A stretch of 64,000 nucleotides of DNA, from positions 496,001 through 560,000 of the forward strand of contig WNNJ02003214.1 in assembly GCA_012934845.2 (NCBI GenBank). Reading direction: 5' to 3'. The DNA comes from Pomphorhynchus laevis (taxonomy: Eukaryota; Acanthocephala; Palaeacanthocephala; Echinorhynchida; Pomphorhynchidae). A program made the position numbers and the translations under genes. Positions 33,100 through 45,900 of the stretch are shown in pieces. The stretch's first letter is position 1. Each line of letters opens with the position of its first letter. A model generated the notes under the pieces. That model had not been told where the DNA came from. It did not search any database and was given only the letters and a program-made list of their open reading frames with translations.

Positions 33100-33249
33100 A
33101 TATATGACGTTAAGACTGATGTTGTCATCGCTGCTCTCATCAACTTCGAGTTTTACATTCCTTTTCTTCTTTCCGCTGGCGTTTTCGACCTTTGTATTTC
33201 CGTCGCCATTATCGGCTTCAATTGTCATCATCTCTTCTCTTGCGCTCAT
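33100..33249 (-). CDS. Candidate first exon of a divergently transcribed gene
   Basis: Minus-strand frame from ATG at 33249: MSAREEMMTIEADNGDGNTK ... NASGKKKRNVKLEVDESSDD. An acidic N-terminus, a KKKR nuclear-localisation-like cluster and a DESSDD acidic/CK2-like patch look like a real regulatory protein start rather than noise, and the composition is less AT-rich than nearby. The exon probably ends near 33110-33100, where the frame turns AT-rich; no strong donor is obvious. The rest was not found to the left, where mobile DNA dominates. It resembles the acidic N-termini of chromatin proteins, but I cannot name it. Confidence 0.4.
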
Positions 33250-33574
33250 TGAGATAATTCCCTCGCCAAATCCCTCTGACGAGAAGTAATGATCGGCTAA
33301 CGCGCTTCCTAGGTAAATTGTTGTTGTTCCCCCTCGACTTCGTCTGGTAAATCTGTTGCATTTACATCTGATGTCCTGACGTCATTCAAGCCATTATTTA
33401 AGCCTTTATTCAAACCCATTATTCAAGCCTTTATTAATTCTTTATTTCAGATGCGTAATTTCTTTATTATTTATATGCTTGATTGATGTCGATATGTACA
33501 AAGGCATTTGTCAACAGTTTGTTGTTGATTATAAAGGTATTAAAAATTTCGTTTTGTTTATTTTAAAGCGGTAA
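33250..33574. promoter_or_regulatory. Putative bidirectional promoter between two head-to-head starts
   Basis: A 325 bp interval between the ATG of the candidate minus-strand exon and the ATG of the polymerase gene, less AT-rich than the surrounding DNA on its left half. It includes a short repeated ATTCAAGC motif (33386-33430: CATTCAAGCCATTATTTAAG, TTATTCAAGCC). No TATA box is assigned. The role is inferred from geometry only. Confidence 0.35.
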
Positions 33575-33916
33575 ATGTTAGCTTACAGGCATGTAGTAAC
33601 AAACGTGCTCAAGCCATATTTGCTTACTCCCGACAAAACTTTACCGATACTATCTCCAACTTATTTGAAGCCGATATCTGTTGATCCTCCTCCGAATTCT
33701 GAAAGTCTTAAAAAGTTGATTACCAAACTCAACAGGAGAGTAAGTTCTATCTCGGAAGAATATAGTATACAAAGTTGTCTATCAAAATTGAGCCCATCTG
33801 ACTATGCTGTACTTCGGCTTTCAAAATCTGATTTCAAAATTTATCTTGAACGAAGACTTGTCAATTTCAATGCAGAACTAATCGCTTACTTACAAATTTG
33901 TCTTTACAGACGCAAG
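33575..33916 (+). CDS. POLRMT: POLRMT exon 1: presequence and N-terminal extension
   Basis: ATG at 33575 follows an in-frame TAA directly, so it is the first possible start of this frame. [17 protein letters not shown] has basic, hydroxyl and hydrophobic residues and no acid in the first 19 residues, as expected of a mitochondrial import signal. The end ([20 protein letters not shown]) resembles the segment that opens the PPR-like domain. Donor AAG/GTAACA, phase 0. Confidence 0.6.
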
Positions 33917-36900
33917 GTAACAGTTTAATTTTTCGAAAGTTACGTTGTCATTTCTATAACAATTATATTTGAAATATTTGCATCGAATAGCCTGTTTTTC
34001 CTTACTTATGTACACCTTAAGTAAGGAAAATGTACACCACGTTTATTTAAATTTTTAATTAAATTCATTATTAAAATTTATTAAAATTTAGTTTAAATTT
34101 TTTATTATATTTATAAAATTTGAAAACGTTCGAATACGTTTAGTTTAAAAACGTTATTTTTTGGTCCTAAATAATAATAAATTTATTATATATCTTACAG
34201 TAACTTTTATTATTATTTTGTTACGATCTATATTATAATGTAATTTATAATAAATAATTATAATTTATATTTACTAATCATTGTATTTGACTTGTTTAGT
34301 TAATTTGTCATAATTTAAAGTTTGACTTTTTAGACAATTCATTTAACATTTGCTTTTGAAATGTAAAATATCTCATCTTTTTCTTTCATTTTATGATTAT
34401 GTCAGCTAAAATGTAGTTTTACTTTGTTAAATGAAAATTTGACCATTTGCATCAAATACTTAAGTTGACTTATTCTTGTATTCGATATATCTTGAATAAA
34501 TATGATTAAACGATTAGATATTTCGTTATTGTTTCTAAACCGTAAACATAATACACAGGATTTGATTGAATGTATTAAATTTGAAGGTAAAAATATAATT
34601 TAAAAATATGTTTGTGGAAAAATTAATTTTATTAATTTTTCTTTATATATTTTAAGAATGTTTTTATATAATGTTTTGATGTACAACTCTTGTTCGTTTT
34701 TAAAATGCACAATGTACAATGTATATGTCGTGTGTATATAATATAAATTAATATAACTTTTAACACAGGTACTTGTGTTACAACAAAAGTAATAACACGA
34801 TATTTGTACAGTTAATCCATTATTTATTTTGTTAATAAACATTCAAAATAAATGATAATTATATATTAACCCAAATTTAATTTTTGAATAAATCAATTTT
34901 TTAATTAAATTTTATCGTTTTAAATTCTGCACTAGATGAAATATTTCTAAAATATTTCTCATTATTTATTAAAAATAAATAAAATATTTTATTTTTATTT
35001 AATTTAAAAATATTTGTATTTTTATCATGATTTATTAAAAGGAACATTATAAAACAATCGACTCTGATTCCTTAATTATTAATTATTAAAACTAATGTTT
35101 ATAAAATTTTTATACGACAACGAAATTTATGGATCGTATACAATAAACAAAATTTTAAAAGTCTTTGGCACTTCGTATAGTGCTGCATTTACGGTAAATT
35201 CATATGAAATTAATATAAATTCATATTATATTCAAATAAAACAATTATTTATCGTAATAAAAATTCCATATATTGTATTGAATTCTTATATTCCATAATA
35301 TATTTATTCCGAATCTCTTATCAATTCGTTATATCACATTTTATATGGCTAATCATAATATGAATTAATTGATAATTTGTCAATATTTGTTGAGTGCTTG
35401 CCATTTCTACAGGAACGTCTTATTGACAGAGCAATCAGAAAGTTCGTTAGGAAAATTGATGGAGATAAGTATCACTGGAAGCAAATTTATGGACCGTCTA
35501 CGATAAATGAAGTTTTGAAAGTTTTCTGCACTAAAGTACGATTATTAGAATTATATTAGAATATCAATATATTTTTTCTAAAATGTTCTTAATACTTAAG
35601 CTTTTTTTATATGATTGTGATAACTAAAATATAATATGAAAAACTATTTTGGAAATGATTATTATTCATCTATTATACACGTTATTCAACTTTAAAATTT
35701 TAAATATAATAATATTAAAAAGATATTAAATTTATCTTTTACACGTTATTTTTATTTTTACGATCTACATTATAGATCTATATTATTTATTATAATAAAA
35801 TTTACAATAAATAATTATGATTTATATTTGCCAACTATTGTATTTGACTTGTCTAATTATTAATTTGTCATAATTTAAAGTTTGATTTTTTAAACAATTC
35901 ATTTAACATTTGCTTTTGAAATGTATAATATCACATCCTTTTTTCTTCCATTTTTTGATTATGTCAGCTAAAATATTATTAAGAATATTTTAAAATTTTT
36001 GACCATTTACTTTTATTTAATACCAATCTGAATATTACAATTTGTTGAATATATGCTTTATAAATAATTTTTTATAATTGTTTGGTATGATTTTTATAAT
36101 TGTTTATTTTTCTTTTAATTTTTTAATTTCAACTTTAATTCAAATGGTTATATTATAAAGTACATTTGAATTTATATTTATTAATATTTTCAAATTAATA
36201 TTATAATAAATAAAATATCTAAAAATATAATTGATATATTATAAATACATATACGATTATACATATAGGAATCCTTATGGATCTAGACTAGCCCTTTATA
36301 TCTTTATATATCTGAATTTTCAATCAACTTTTTTATCCAAATAGTAGAAAACCGGGCATTTAAGTCTTAGCATGTTATGATTTTTAAAACCTTGAGTTTT
36401 ATTGTCAGTTAATAATTTATTGAAAAATTATTTATCGAGCTTTGTCTAATAAGAGTTAGTTTAATTATTGCATAAATTAAATTTTTATTTATCAAAAATT
36501 ATTATTTCCTTTAAAATAAATAATCTAATTTAAATTATTGTTAATTAATCTAATCGTCATTCAGTTAATAGATTAGCTGACTTCCTTTTTATTGTCATTT
36601 ATACTTTCTTTTAATTTCCAGGAACAATCAAGTATAGTTGAAGCACAACAAAAATTATTTTGATATTTCGCTAGTAACTACTAGCATCTTCAGAAAATTG
36701 AAAATTGTTGTGGTTTAACTATCCATGATAGTTCCTGGAAATTAAAAAAATAATACAGATCAGGATGGATATATTTCTAATAATTAGGCGGTGTTATGGA
36801 ACCACCGATTTGAAAATTACGCCAAAGTAAAGGAAAAACGAATTATACTATCGCACATATGAATTTTTTAACTCTTAAAATTATTAAAAAATATTATTAA

Positions 36901-39900
36901 TTTTAATTAGTCTTTCAAATAGATGATTAGCTGTTTAAGCTTTGTAAATATTTTTACCATAATTTGCACCAAGTTCGATTGAGTGACTTAATATTTTGAG
37001 GTTAGAATAAAAAATAATATAAAAAATAAAGACATTAGCAGCAATTAGTCGGAATAACATTTATATTTCCAACTTATTAATTTGGTCAATCCATTTTAGC
37101 GTTATCACTTAAACGATGTACTTAGTTTACTTAAACTGATGCATCGATTTGATATTCAACCTGATATTACATCGTTAACTGCGGCATTAATTTGTTATGG
37201 AAAGCAAGATCATATTGACAAGCAACATGTTAATTCAATACTGGATAAAATTTCAAAGGCAAGTTGACACCCGTTGTTTAATAATCAGGCCATTTTCTTT
37301 TTAGAATTATAGCCTATCATCAATCTTTGATCTTCATTGGCTTGATACCTCATGTTATACTGCTATTGACAGGGTATGCTGAATTAGCTTTCTTGTGATA
37401 ACCTTATTAACAATTAATTTACGTTCATTTTAATGTATACTTATTGTTTTAAATGCTGTTTTGATATCTTGTTTCGCCGCACTATCAATCTATTTCCATC
37501 CATCCACGATCAATTGCTCAATAGACGACGTCATTATCGTTCGTTTCTTTTAATTTTTTTAATAAAATACTCTTATCGAGGAAGAAATATTTAAACAAAA
37601 TTATTTTTCTGGATAATTGCAGCGTCATTAGATAAGCACAGTTGAAACGGAATAAAATACTCATTTGAGTACCAAAGAAAATCTTTTTTATTATTAATTT
37701 CTATATATTTCTCAAAATATGTAATATTTTGTAATATGTAATATAATATTATATAATGCATGGTATTATAATCTTTTGATATAGAAAATTATTAAATTAT
37801 TAAGTTATCAATAATAAATAAATTAATTAATGATTTTTTATTAATAAATTAATATTCTATAATAATGCCGCGTTCTTTTATTCCGAAGGAATTTAGAATA
37901 GTATTTTTTTAAAGAAATACTCTTATAAATTAGCTTTCTTGTGACAGAATGCTTACTTATTGCTTTAAATGCCCTGATTTATATCTTGTGTCTATCACCC
38001 TATTTTCATCCATCATAAGCAATTGCTCAACATACGACGTCATTATCATTCGATTCTTTTATTTTTATATTTCTTAGTTTTTCCTATTTATTAAAGAAAT
38101 AATATTATCTAATATAATCACTATATTATTTAATTATTATAATATTATTTAATTACTATAAATCAGTAATAAATTAATAAAACTGAGTAATAGAGTAATA
38201 ATAAATTATTTAGAAATTTTTAAATTACTTAATTTAATAATAAAAAATCAATTAATTTAAATTACTTTTTATAAATTATTTTTTGACAAAAAAATTATTT
38301 AGAAATATTTTTTATTTTATAATAATTTTAAATATTATTGAATAATAATATAATTTTAATTTAATATTATATTATATTATTATATTATAATATAATATTT
38401 TATATTTTATATTAATATATTAATATTATTATAATATATATTAATAAAATATATCACTATTATTACTATTATATTGTATATTAACATAATTGTATAATTA
38501 TATTATTATATATATTTTGATTTTTATTATATATTACATTAAGTTAATTAATTAAGTTAATTTAAGTTTTTTTTATTTAATTTAAGTTTAAATTTTTATT
38601 ATATATTACATTTACATAGGTTCCTGCAAATGAGCCTTGATTAGAACTTTAAATAATCTTTGTAAAATAATAATCCATTTCAAATTCTTTAACAAGTGTA
38701 CTGTTCAATATTTCGGCTACTTGTTCGATGATTTCTTAGACTGGCTGAACATGTTCTTGCCAATAGGATACTTATGTTTGTACGTAGCTATGCAATAGAT
38801 GATACATAGTCCCACTTTTTTTAATTAACATTTTCCTTGCTATAGTCCTTAAACATATATTGGACATGGTTCCTGTGGTACCAGTGTCATCCCATATTAA
38901 TGGACAGAATCCACTGTGTTCAATCCCCCCCCGAATCCTATCATCGTATTTCACGTATTTTCGTTGTTCATGATAATGAAAAGCTTGGTCTGGAGATTTT
39001 TCAAGATAGACAGGAGCATGGTTATTGTATATGCAGACATCTAAAAATATCCTTTCCATCCTCTCTCCAAAAAGTCTATTGCAAACAATATCTGCCCTCG
39101 CATCTTTTTGTCGAGTAGTTATCGAATTTTTAAAATCAGTCCTTTTTCACCTACTGGTTGCAATGATGGCTCAATATACACTCCTTAACAACACTCATTC
39201 ATAGCTTTAAACAAAAAATAACGAACCTCATTGTGTCGAATAAAATTGAGTGGTCCTCTTTTACAGAGAGGGCATGGGTTGTTGTTAGTTGTTGCTTACA
39301 TTTGAACAGCTTAGACAAGTTCCTAGGAGTCAAATTGTAGCGAGCGCACAATGGGTCTTAAAATTCTCGTGTGACATGTGATACCCTTGAGATACAAAAG
39401 GCTTACATGTTAGCTAATTAGATGCTCCCTTCAAAGATGCATATTGCAAAGCCTTTTTCATTTCATATGAAACAATTTCGATTATCTTGTTTGAAGTACT
39501 TTGATATATCTTTTTTAAATTAAGTTTTTTCCCACAAAGTCTTGATCGTTAAAGCTTCTATATTTTCGTCATTTATATTACAGAGTATTCGTGTCAATAT
39601 GCATGATAAATGATATTGATAGACAACATATGTTGGCGTCTTTCGAATTCCAATTCCACCAAAAGCCGGAGGTAATGAACAAATACCCCGAATGCTGTCA
39701 TCCATTTCAACATCAAATAATGATTGTATAATGCCAGTCTTTATGACATATTCGAGCAAAGTAAACCATTTCTATTTACATTTAGTATTGATGCATAAAT
39801 GAGTCCATTTTGATTGTGATCCGATGCAATAAGCAACATAAGCTGACTGTGCATCTAATTAAACAACTACGGTTAATTTTTCTACTAGTGCAGTCCACCT

Positions 39901-42900
39901 TCCTATTTTACCACAACAAAACTGTTTAACGAAATTTGTTGTTCCCACTGGAGAGCCAAGAACTATCAAACCATAATCATATATATGTATTCTTTCTTTT
40001 CCAAATATATTGCTTGCTCTATCAACTAAGTTGGAATGAATTAATATTTTTGATTTGTTTGGATTGATGAAATATCCACACTGTGGACCTATTGCTCTAG
40101 GTAGGTTCCAAATGATTTCAAGGTCTTCTATTTTCCCAACGAATCTAAAATCATCTGCATACCAAAAAAGTTTTATATGAGGTATCTGACTTTGAATTCG
40201 ATTTTTTAAGGCCAAAGATGTAATGGCAAATGCTGGCATTGCATGTGGATCACCTTGCGTAAATCCTTATCAGGATTTTAGATTTCCTCCTTGTCCAACT
40301 ATACTGCATCGTCAGAATATGTATTCAAGAGTACATGTGATAGCACTGGACATATCATATCAACATTCGACAGCATGACACATCTATTTGTCATGTTAAA
40401 TGCGTTCTTTGCATTAACTGATAAAACTCCATATTCCTCATTGGAATGAAAATAGTTTGAAATTGAATGTATAATGGCGTAACTTATACCACTGCACTGA
40501 CCAATTATTTGATTCGTTTAGAATTATTTAATTCAAAACGATTTAATGATTAATTACTTAATTCAAAACGACCAGCACACAATTTAATGTTGCTTGCAAC
40601 TGTTTGTAAATCTTTAAGTTCTACCATCATAATAGCCTTACTGATTATTCTACGAGTAATTTCACCCATTGGAATAAGCCTAATTTCTGGGTTTTTGTTA
40701 AGAGCGACTATGGAACTAACAACATAGGTTTCCAATGTTTTCGGAGGCATTGGTTCACTAGCTATACGGATCGCAAACATTGCTATGACATTAGCCAATT
40801 TTGTGGAAAAGGATCTAAATGATGTAAGAATATGGCAAAAATCAGCTGCAGTTATACTAGAAGGACCTGCACTCCCATTAGTTCGTTTGGCTGCCTAAAC
40901 AATCAAAATTCCGTCGATTTTTGAATATGGAAGGGTGATGTATTACACGATTTTTGATCTATTGTGGCCTGAGAGCACACGAATTTGTAATACAATGACT
41001 AGAGGTAAACCGACCATTGTGAGCAAATGCTGCTTATGCAATGGTAAGGCTGCAAAATGTAAGGGATGCCGTTATGCGAAAAGTAACACACCTTGTACCA
41101 ACTGTTCTGCCCTTGAATGTCAAAGCAATGCTACACTGCAAATGAAGGTATCGCCGTTAATAGAAGATTACGAATGTGAACAAAAAGTTAATTCTGATGA
41201 TCCTCAAATTTCAGAGACAATAAATAATGTTTTGGCTAAATAAGGTTTTGGCTACCTTTGATCGAATCAATGTACATTGATGCTATTTAATGGCGTTCCA
41301 ATCTCATTTCTCTCCCTCAGTGCGGTGCAAGTAAAACTTTTATTGAACTTATTACATCTTAAATACATGGTGATTGTAAACGGATTTATTGGACAGGGCA
41401 TTGCTCTTAAAGAATTCACTATCATTTGTCAAACTTTGCTGCAGAGAATAATGAGCCGAAAAACTAATTTAATCCACAGAGCTCTTCAAAGAAGACTCGA
41501 TCTTTGGAAATCAGGGAATTATTCGAAGAAGCAAAGGTCTTGCAAATAAAAGCGTCTCAACAACGCAGAATGTGAACAATAACGCCGCAAGACAAATTAA
41601 AAACATTCTCGAGACTAATGCAATCTGGCAAAATAGGCTATGCTCTTAGAGTACTCGTATTAAGTCAAGAATCGATATAAAATTCAGTTTTTAAACTTGA
41701 TGATAAATATGAGGGACAAGTTGTCTTGGATTATTTAATAAAGCTACATCCAAGCGCGAAACCTGTGACAAATGATACAAAATTGACTGCACCGATCAAA
41801 AATCGTGTAATACATTAATCACCCTTCCATATTTTCAAAAATCGACGGAATTTTGATAGTTTAGGCAGCCAAACGAACTCATGAGAATGAATTCAACAAC
41901 GCCGTAGGACAAATTAAAAACTTTCCCTAGACTAATATAAATTTTTTATATCATTAGATTATTATATCTTTATTATATAATTATGTAATAATTAATTATA
42001 TTTATTATATATAATTATATAATTAATTATATATTTAATAAATAATCTTAGTTATATCTTTATATAATTAATATTTCGATATAAAAAATTTCATTTAAAA
42101 TGAAATTAATGTTACCTAACGCAACATTATAAAATGTATAAAATGTGCATTCCTTAAATTATGACATAATAAATATTTTTAAAAATTGATTATGCGCTAT
42201 TTATATAAATAGTGTTCTAATTAAAATAAAGATATTCAATGAATAATTATTGATCAAAAGCCATTTTCCTATAGTATTATTAAAATTACTCATGTCATTA
42301 TGGGTCATAAACGCAATAATTTTATTTAAAGAAATATAATGCGTTTATTTTTTTGCAAAAATATTATTTTTCGCTGAAATTCCTAGAAATTTGCACTGAA
42401 GAAATAATTAATTATTTCAATTTATATATTCAATTTTTATTAGATACAGATGGATACCAAGTCGATTAAAATAGTACTCAAAAATAACTAATAATGTTTA
42501 ATTATTTTTTAAATTATTATATAGAATCAGTCAATATATCCTATGGTAATTTTGCGATGTTCTTCAACTGTCGTTTTATTTCTAAGCAAATAAAATAAAC
42601 TTTTATTTTGTGTGACAGGTGCTCAAAATTGCCGATATTCATTTATCAGGAATGGACGTAATTATATCACCGATAACGAAGCCTGTATGTTATATTTAAC
42701 TTGTGTATTCTAACCTTATGAAAATGTTGCAAATTTTTACATGTTTAGTTTATTTTTAAAATAAAATAAACTTTTATAAAAATATAAAATTGTAAAAAAT
42801 ATGAATACGAGACTTACTACAAAAGTATGTTTTACTTAATACTGCGTTAACTTCAAAATCCAATTTTATATTTATAGCAAAATTTATAAAAAAGTAAAGT

Positions 42901-45900
42901 TAATATTACCTCCTATAGGAACACTATTGAGTACCCAAAATTATTTAGTTTAAATAATTTTTATTAATCAAGATTTGCATTTGCTTCTAATTTGCTGTAG
43001 AAGAATTGATATGAATTGACAAATGGATTTGTAAATCCATTGGTCATTGATGGACATTAATTGAATACTTATAATTAATATATAATAATATTAATATATT
43101 ACTATAATTAATAATAAATAATTATATTTCATAAGACTATCTATAATTCAGCATTTTCAGATGGTATAAAACGGAATGTAATTATTTTAAATTTTTTAAT
43201 ATTTTCAATAATATAGTAATAAATATTATTTATAATATTAAAACTATTAAAATATTAAACTATAAAATATTAATAATAATATTTTTAATAAAATATTTTT
43301 AATATTTTTAATAATTTAACTAATTTTATAATTATAATTTAATTATAATTCAAATAATTACGGCCTTAATAATATCTGAATTTCTATTTTCAAAGGTGGC
43401 GGCGTGTGATGTGTATTGAAGGGAACTTATTAGTTTGTGGGGTATAGTAGAATGAATCGCGAATTTTGCAATATAAGCAAATGTTTTTCTTGCGACGTTA
43501 TCGACAGTTGCGGTTATATGGCATTTTTATTAATGAATCCTGCATTTTTATACTTCAATTTCAAGTACAAAACTAAATTAGATTTAAATTCATCTGTTTT
43601 TATTTGTTAAATTAACTCCACTTTTAATATTGGATTTACATTATTGATCTCCAACAAACATTAAACTATTAAAAATAATATTTTATATGCAATAATTAAA
43701 ATTGCGTATAAATTTTATTTATTATCTTTTGCATTATTCATAAATTGGTAGCTTTAAATTATCACCTTGTTGAACAACATTATGCAATATTGTTCGTTTC
43801 CTAAGATTTTGATTTTAAATTTCTGTTAGTTCGAAAATAAAGTCGATTTATCAGACAAGATCTTGCGATCAATTTCAGAACAGGTTAAAAACGAAATTGA
43901 TGGATTTATCTCTATTCCAACAGTTTTCCATGTAAATAAGACATCAACAAATCAAAATAATACGGTTAAAAACACGAACCATATCTGACTCCGAATAAAA
44001 TATAATCATTTTAGAACAAGGAAGTGTCCTATATTGAAAATTCTTTTAAATCTCAGTTGACTGCTGCTTTACTAACGAACAAAGACGAACTCCGATCAAA
44101 TGGTAATTTTTACAACAAATGTTCTGAAATTTAGCGTGTCTTTAGTAACTTATGGACTGAGCTTAATACCATTATTAGACACATTCGGTACATCTTCATT
44201 TGTTGACGTTATGCTACAGGTATGTGTGTAACGAAATAAATTGTGCTTTATATCTTGATGTTCTTAATGTCTATCTTGCTACTCTAAATATCTATCTTAC
44301 ATTTGAAATATATAATTATATTCAATAATATGTTTTATTAATTGCTTGTTCATAATTTGCGTGCGGCAAAAATGATTTTTTTGAGCAAGAGGTAGATCAA
44401 AGGTGATGCGCATGTAAGTATCCGTATTTTCGTTTCTTGAAATAAGTCGAATGAATTTGATGTTTTATACTTTGCATTAAGTCCAAATTCGCGGATAAGT
44501 TTGGGAACTTTCACTTCGTCATTTCCAAACGGAATACCACGAACGATAACATTTTACGCTTTTCTTGATTAATCCTTTATGCCCTTAATTAAATCTGAAT
44601 TTCTATTATTAGAGGTGGCTGCGTTTGATGTGCATCAAAGAGAACTGATTAGTTTAGGGTGTACAGTAGAGTGAACCGCAAATTTTTCAATTATATAAAA
44701 TGGTTTTCGCGCGACGTTATCGACAGTCGTGATTATATTGCATTTTTACTAATGAATGCTGTATTTTAGTACGGAGCATTTGAATATCATATTCAATCTG
44801 ATAGATATCATATAATTGGGATAATTTTCCAATATAGAATTAATATGTATGAGTTTTAGATTTATTTGATTAATCTCTTCACGACATGAGGTAGAGTTTT
44901 AGGAATTTTGGTCAATAATTCGTGCTGCATAAAATCAGCGGTAAGCCTTTTGATCCAGAATGCCGTCAGGGATGCGTATAGGTAACCAAATTGGAATAAA
45001 AGACGGGAGTGACAAACTAAATATCATATAAAGCACCTTCGTTACGCTTGACAGCAAGAATTGCTAGAATATCGTTAGATTTTGGGATATATCGTGAATG
45101 ATATCGTGTATTTTTGTGTATATGTATCTATTGGGATATGAGATATGGGCTATGTCGATTTGAACATTCCAAAGCTAGTCAGTCAGTACAAGGACGTCCA
45201 GCACTGCAGCATACACAAATTGTGCAAATTACAGACGGACCATCGCATGAACCTCACTTTTTGACGAATTTATATGTTGGTCCATATTCTATTAAGTCGT
45301 AAATTGTTAATATCAATTTAACAATCGTCAATTGTCCCGGCGTTATCGGATACTTGTTTTTGCAAGTCGTTCTGCAACTAATGGAATTGGTCTGCAATGT
45401 ATAGATTAATCTATAAGTTTTTTTAAGTTATTTTTTAATATTATCAATATTAATATATTGATTAATAATATTAAGAAATTTACGAAGGTAAATTCTTGTC
45501 ATTTGTAATAACACGTCGTCTAAAGCGTTTCTGTTGGCATCTGCTTTCGCCGGAACAATTTGAATTTCGCATACATCGTTCGAATGTTCAGGCTATTAAG
45601 ATCGTTTGTGGTCGAGTTAAGTTGTGTTTGAAGTATGTATCTACTTTGAATGCTTTTAATAGTGTAAGCTTTTAATAGTGTAAGCCGTTGATAAAACCGA
45701 CACAAACAAACGAATAGATTGAAAACAATACTTGATATCTGGTCGAATTCTCAATATTACAGATAACATCTTTGAACATAATATGCTGCGTATTTATGAC
45801 GGTCCCGGTATATCGGATCCAATATCTGACAAACTTCAGATAAAAGAAATAAATCCAAAGAAATAAAAAATCTCGAATTCCAAAGAAATAAAATTCCGTC

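Larger units (their letters stand above)
38625..41940 (-). mobile_element. Element F, fragment 3, with inverted 5' segment (intron 4)
   Basis: Minus strand from about 40970 down: [43 protein letters not shown]-like [65 protein letters not shown] and [18 protein letters not shown], i.e. RT fingers, palm (YADD), thumb and the FDV-type C-terminal region, ending with the GCAAATGAGCC end motif near 38630. The 40971-41815 segment belongs upstream in the same element but lies on the plus strand. The family is the one also seen at 11.1 kb; its clade is uncertain. It is broken. Confidence 0.65.
43372..44770. repeat. 190 bp direct repeat pair flanking exons 6-8
   Basis: 43372-43560 and 44578-44770 align over about 190 bp (AATCTGAATTTCTATT, GCGACGTTATCGACAGT, TTAATGAATCCTG / CTAATGAATGCTG). 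Just upstream of the right copy the minus strand reads [20 protein letters not shown], reminiscent of a LINE ORF1 RNA-recognition block, so the repeat may be the remains of a retrotransposon. Exons 6, 7 and 8 lie between the copies. Confidence 0.6.

Noticed and set aside
33100-33249. Naming the divergent exon as a specific chromatin remodeller
   Set aside because: Only a 50-residue acidic and basic low-complexity N-terminus is visible; no domain supports a name.
44135-44140. AG at 44134 as the exon 8 acceptor
   Set aside because: It yields a stop in the frame coming from exon 7; GTCTTTAG at 44145 restores the family sequence.
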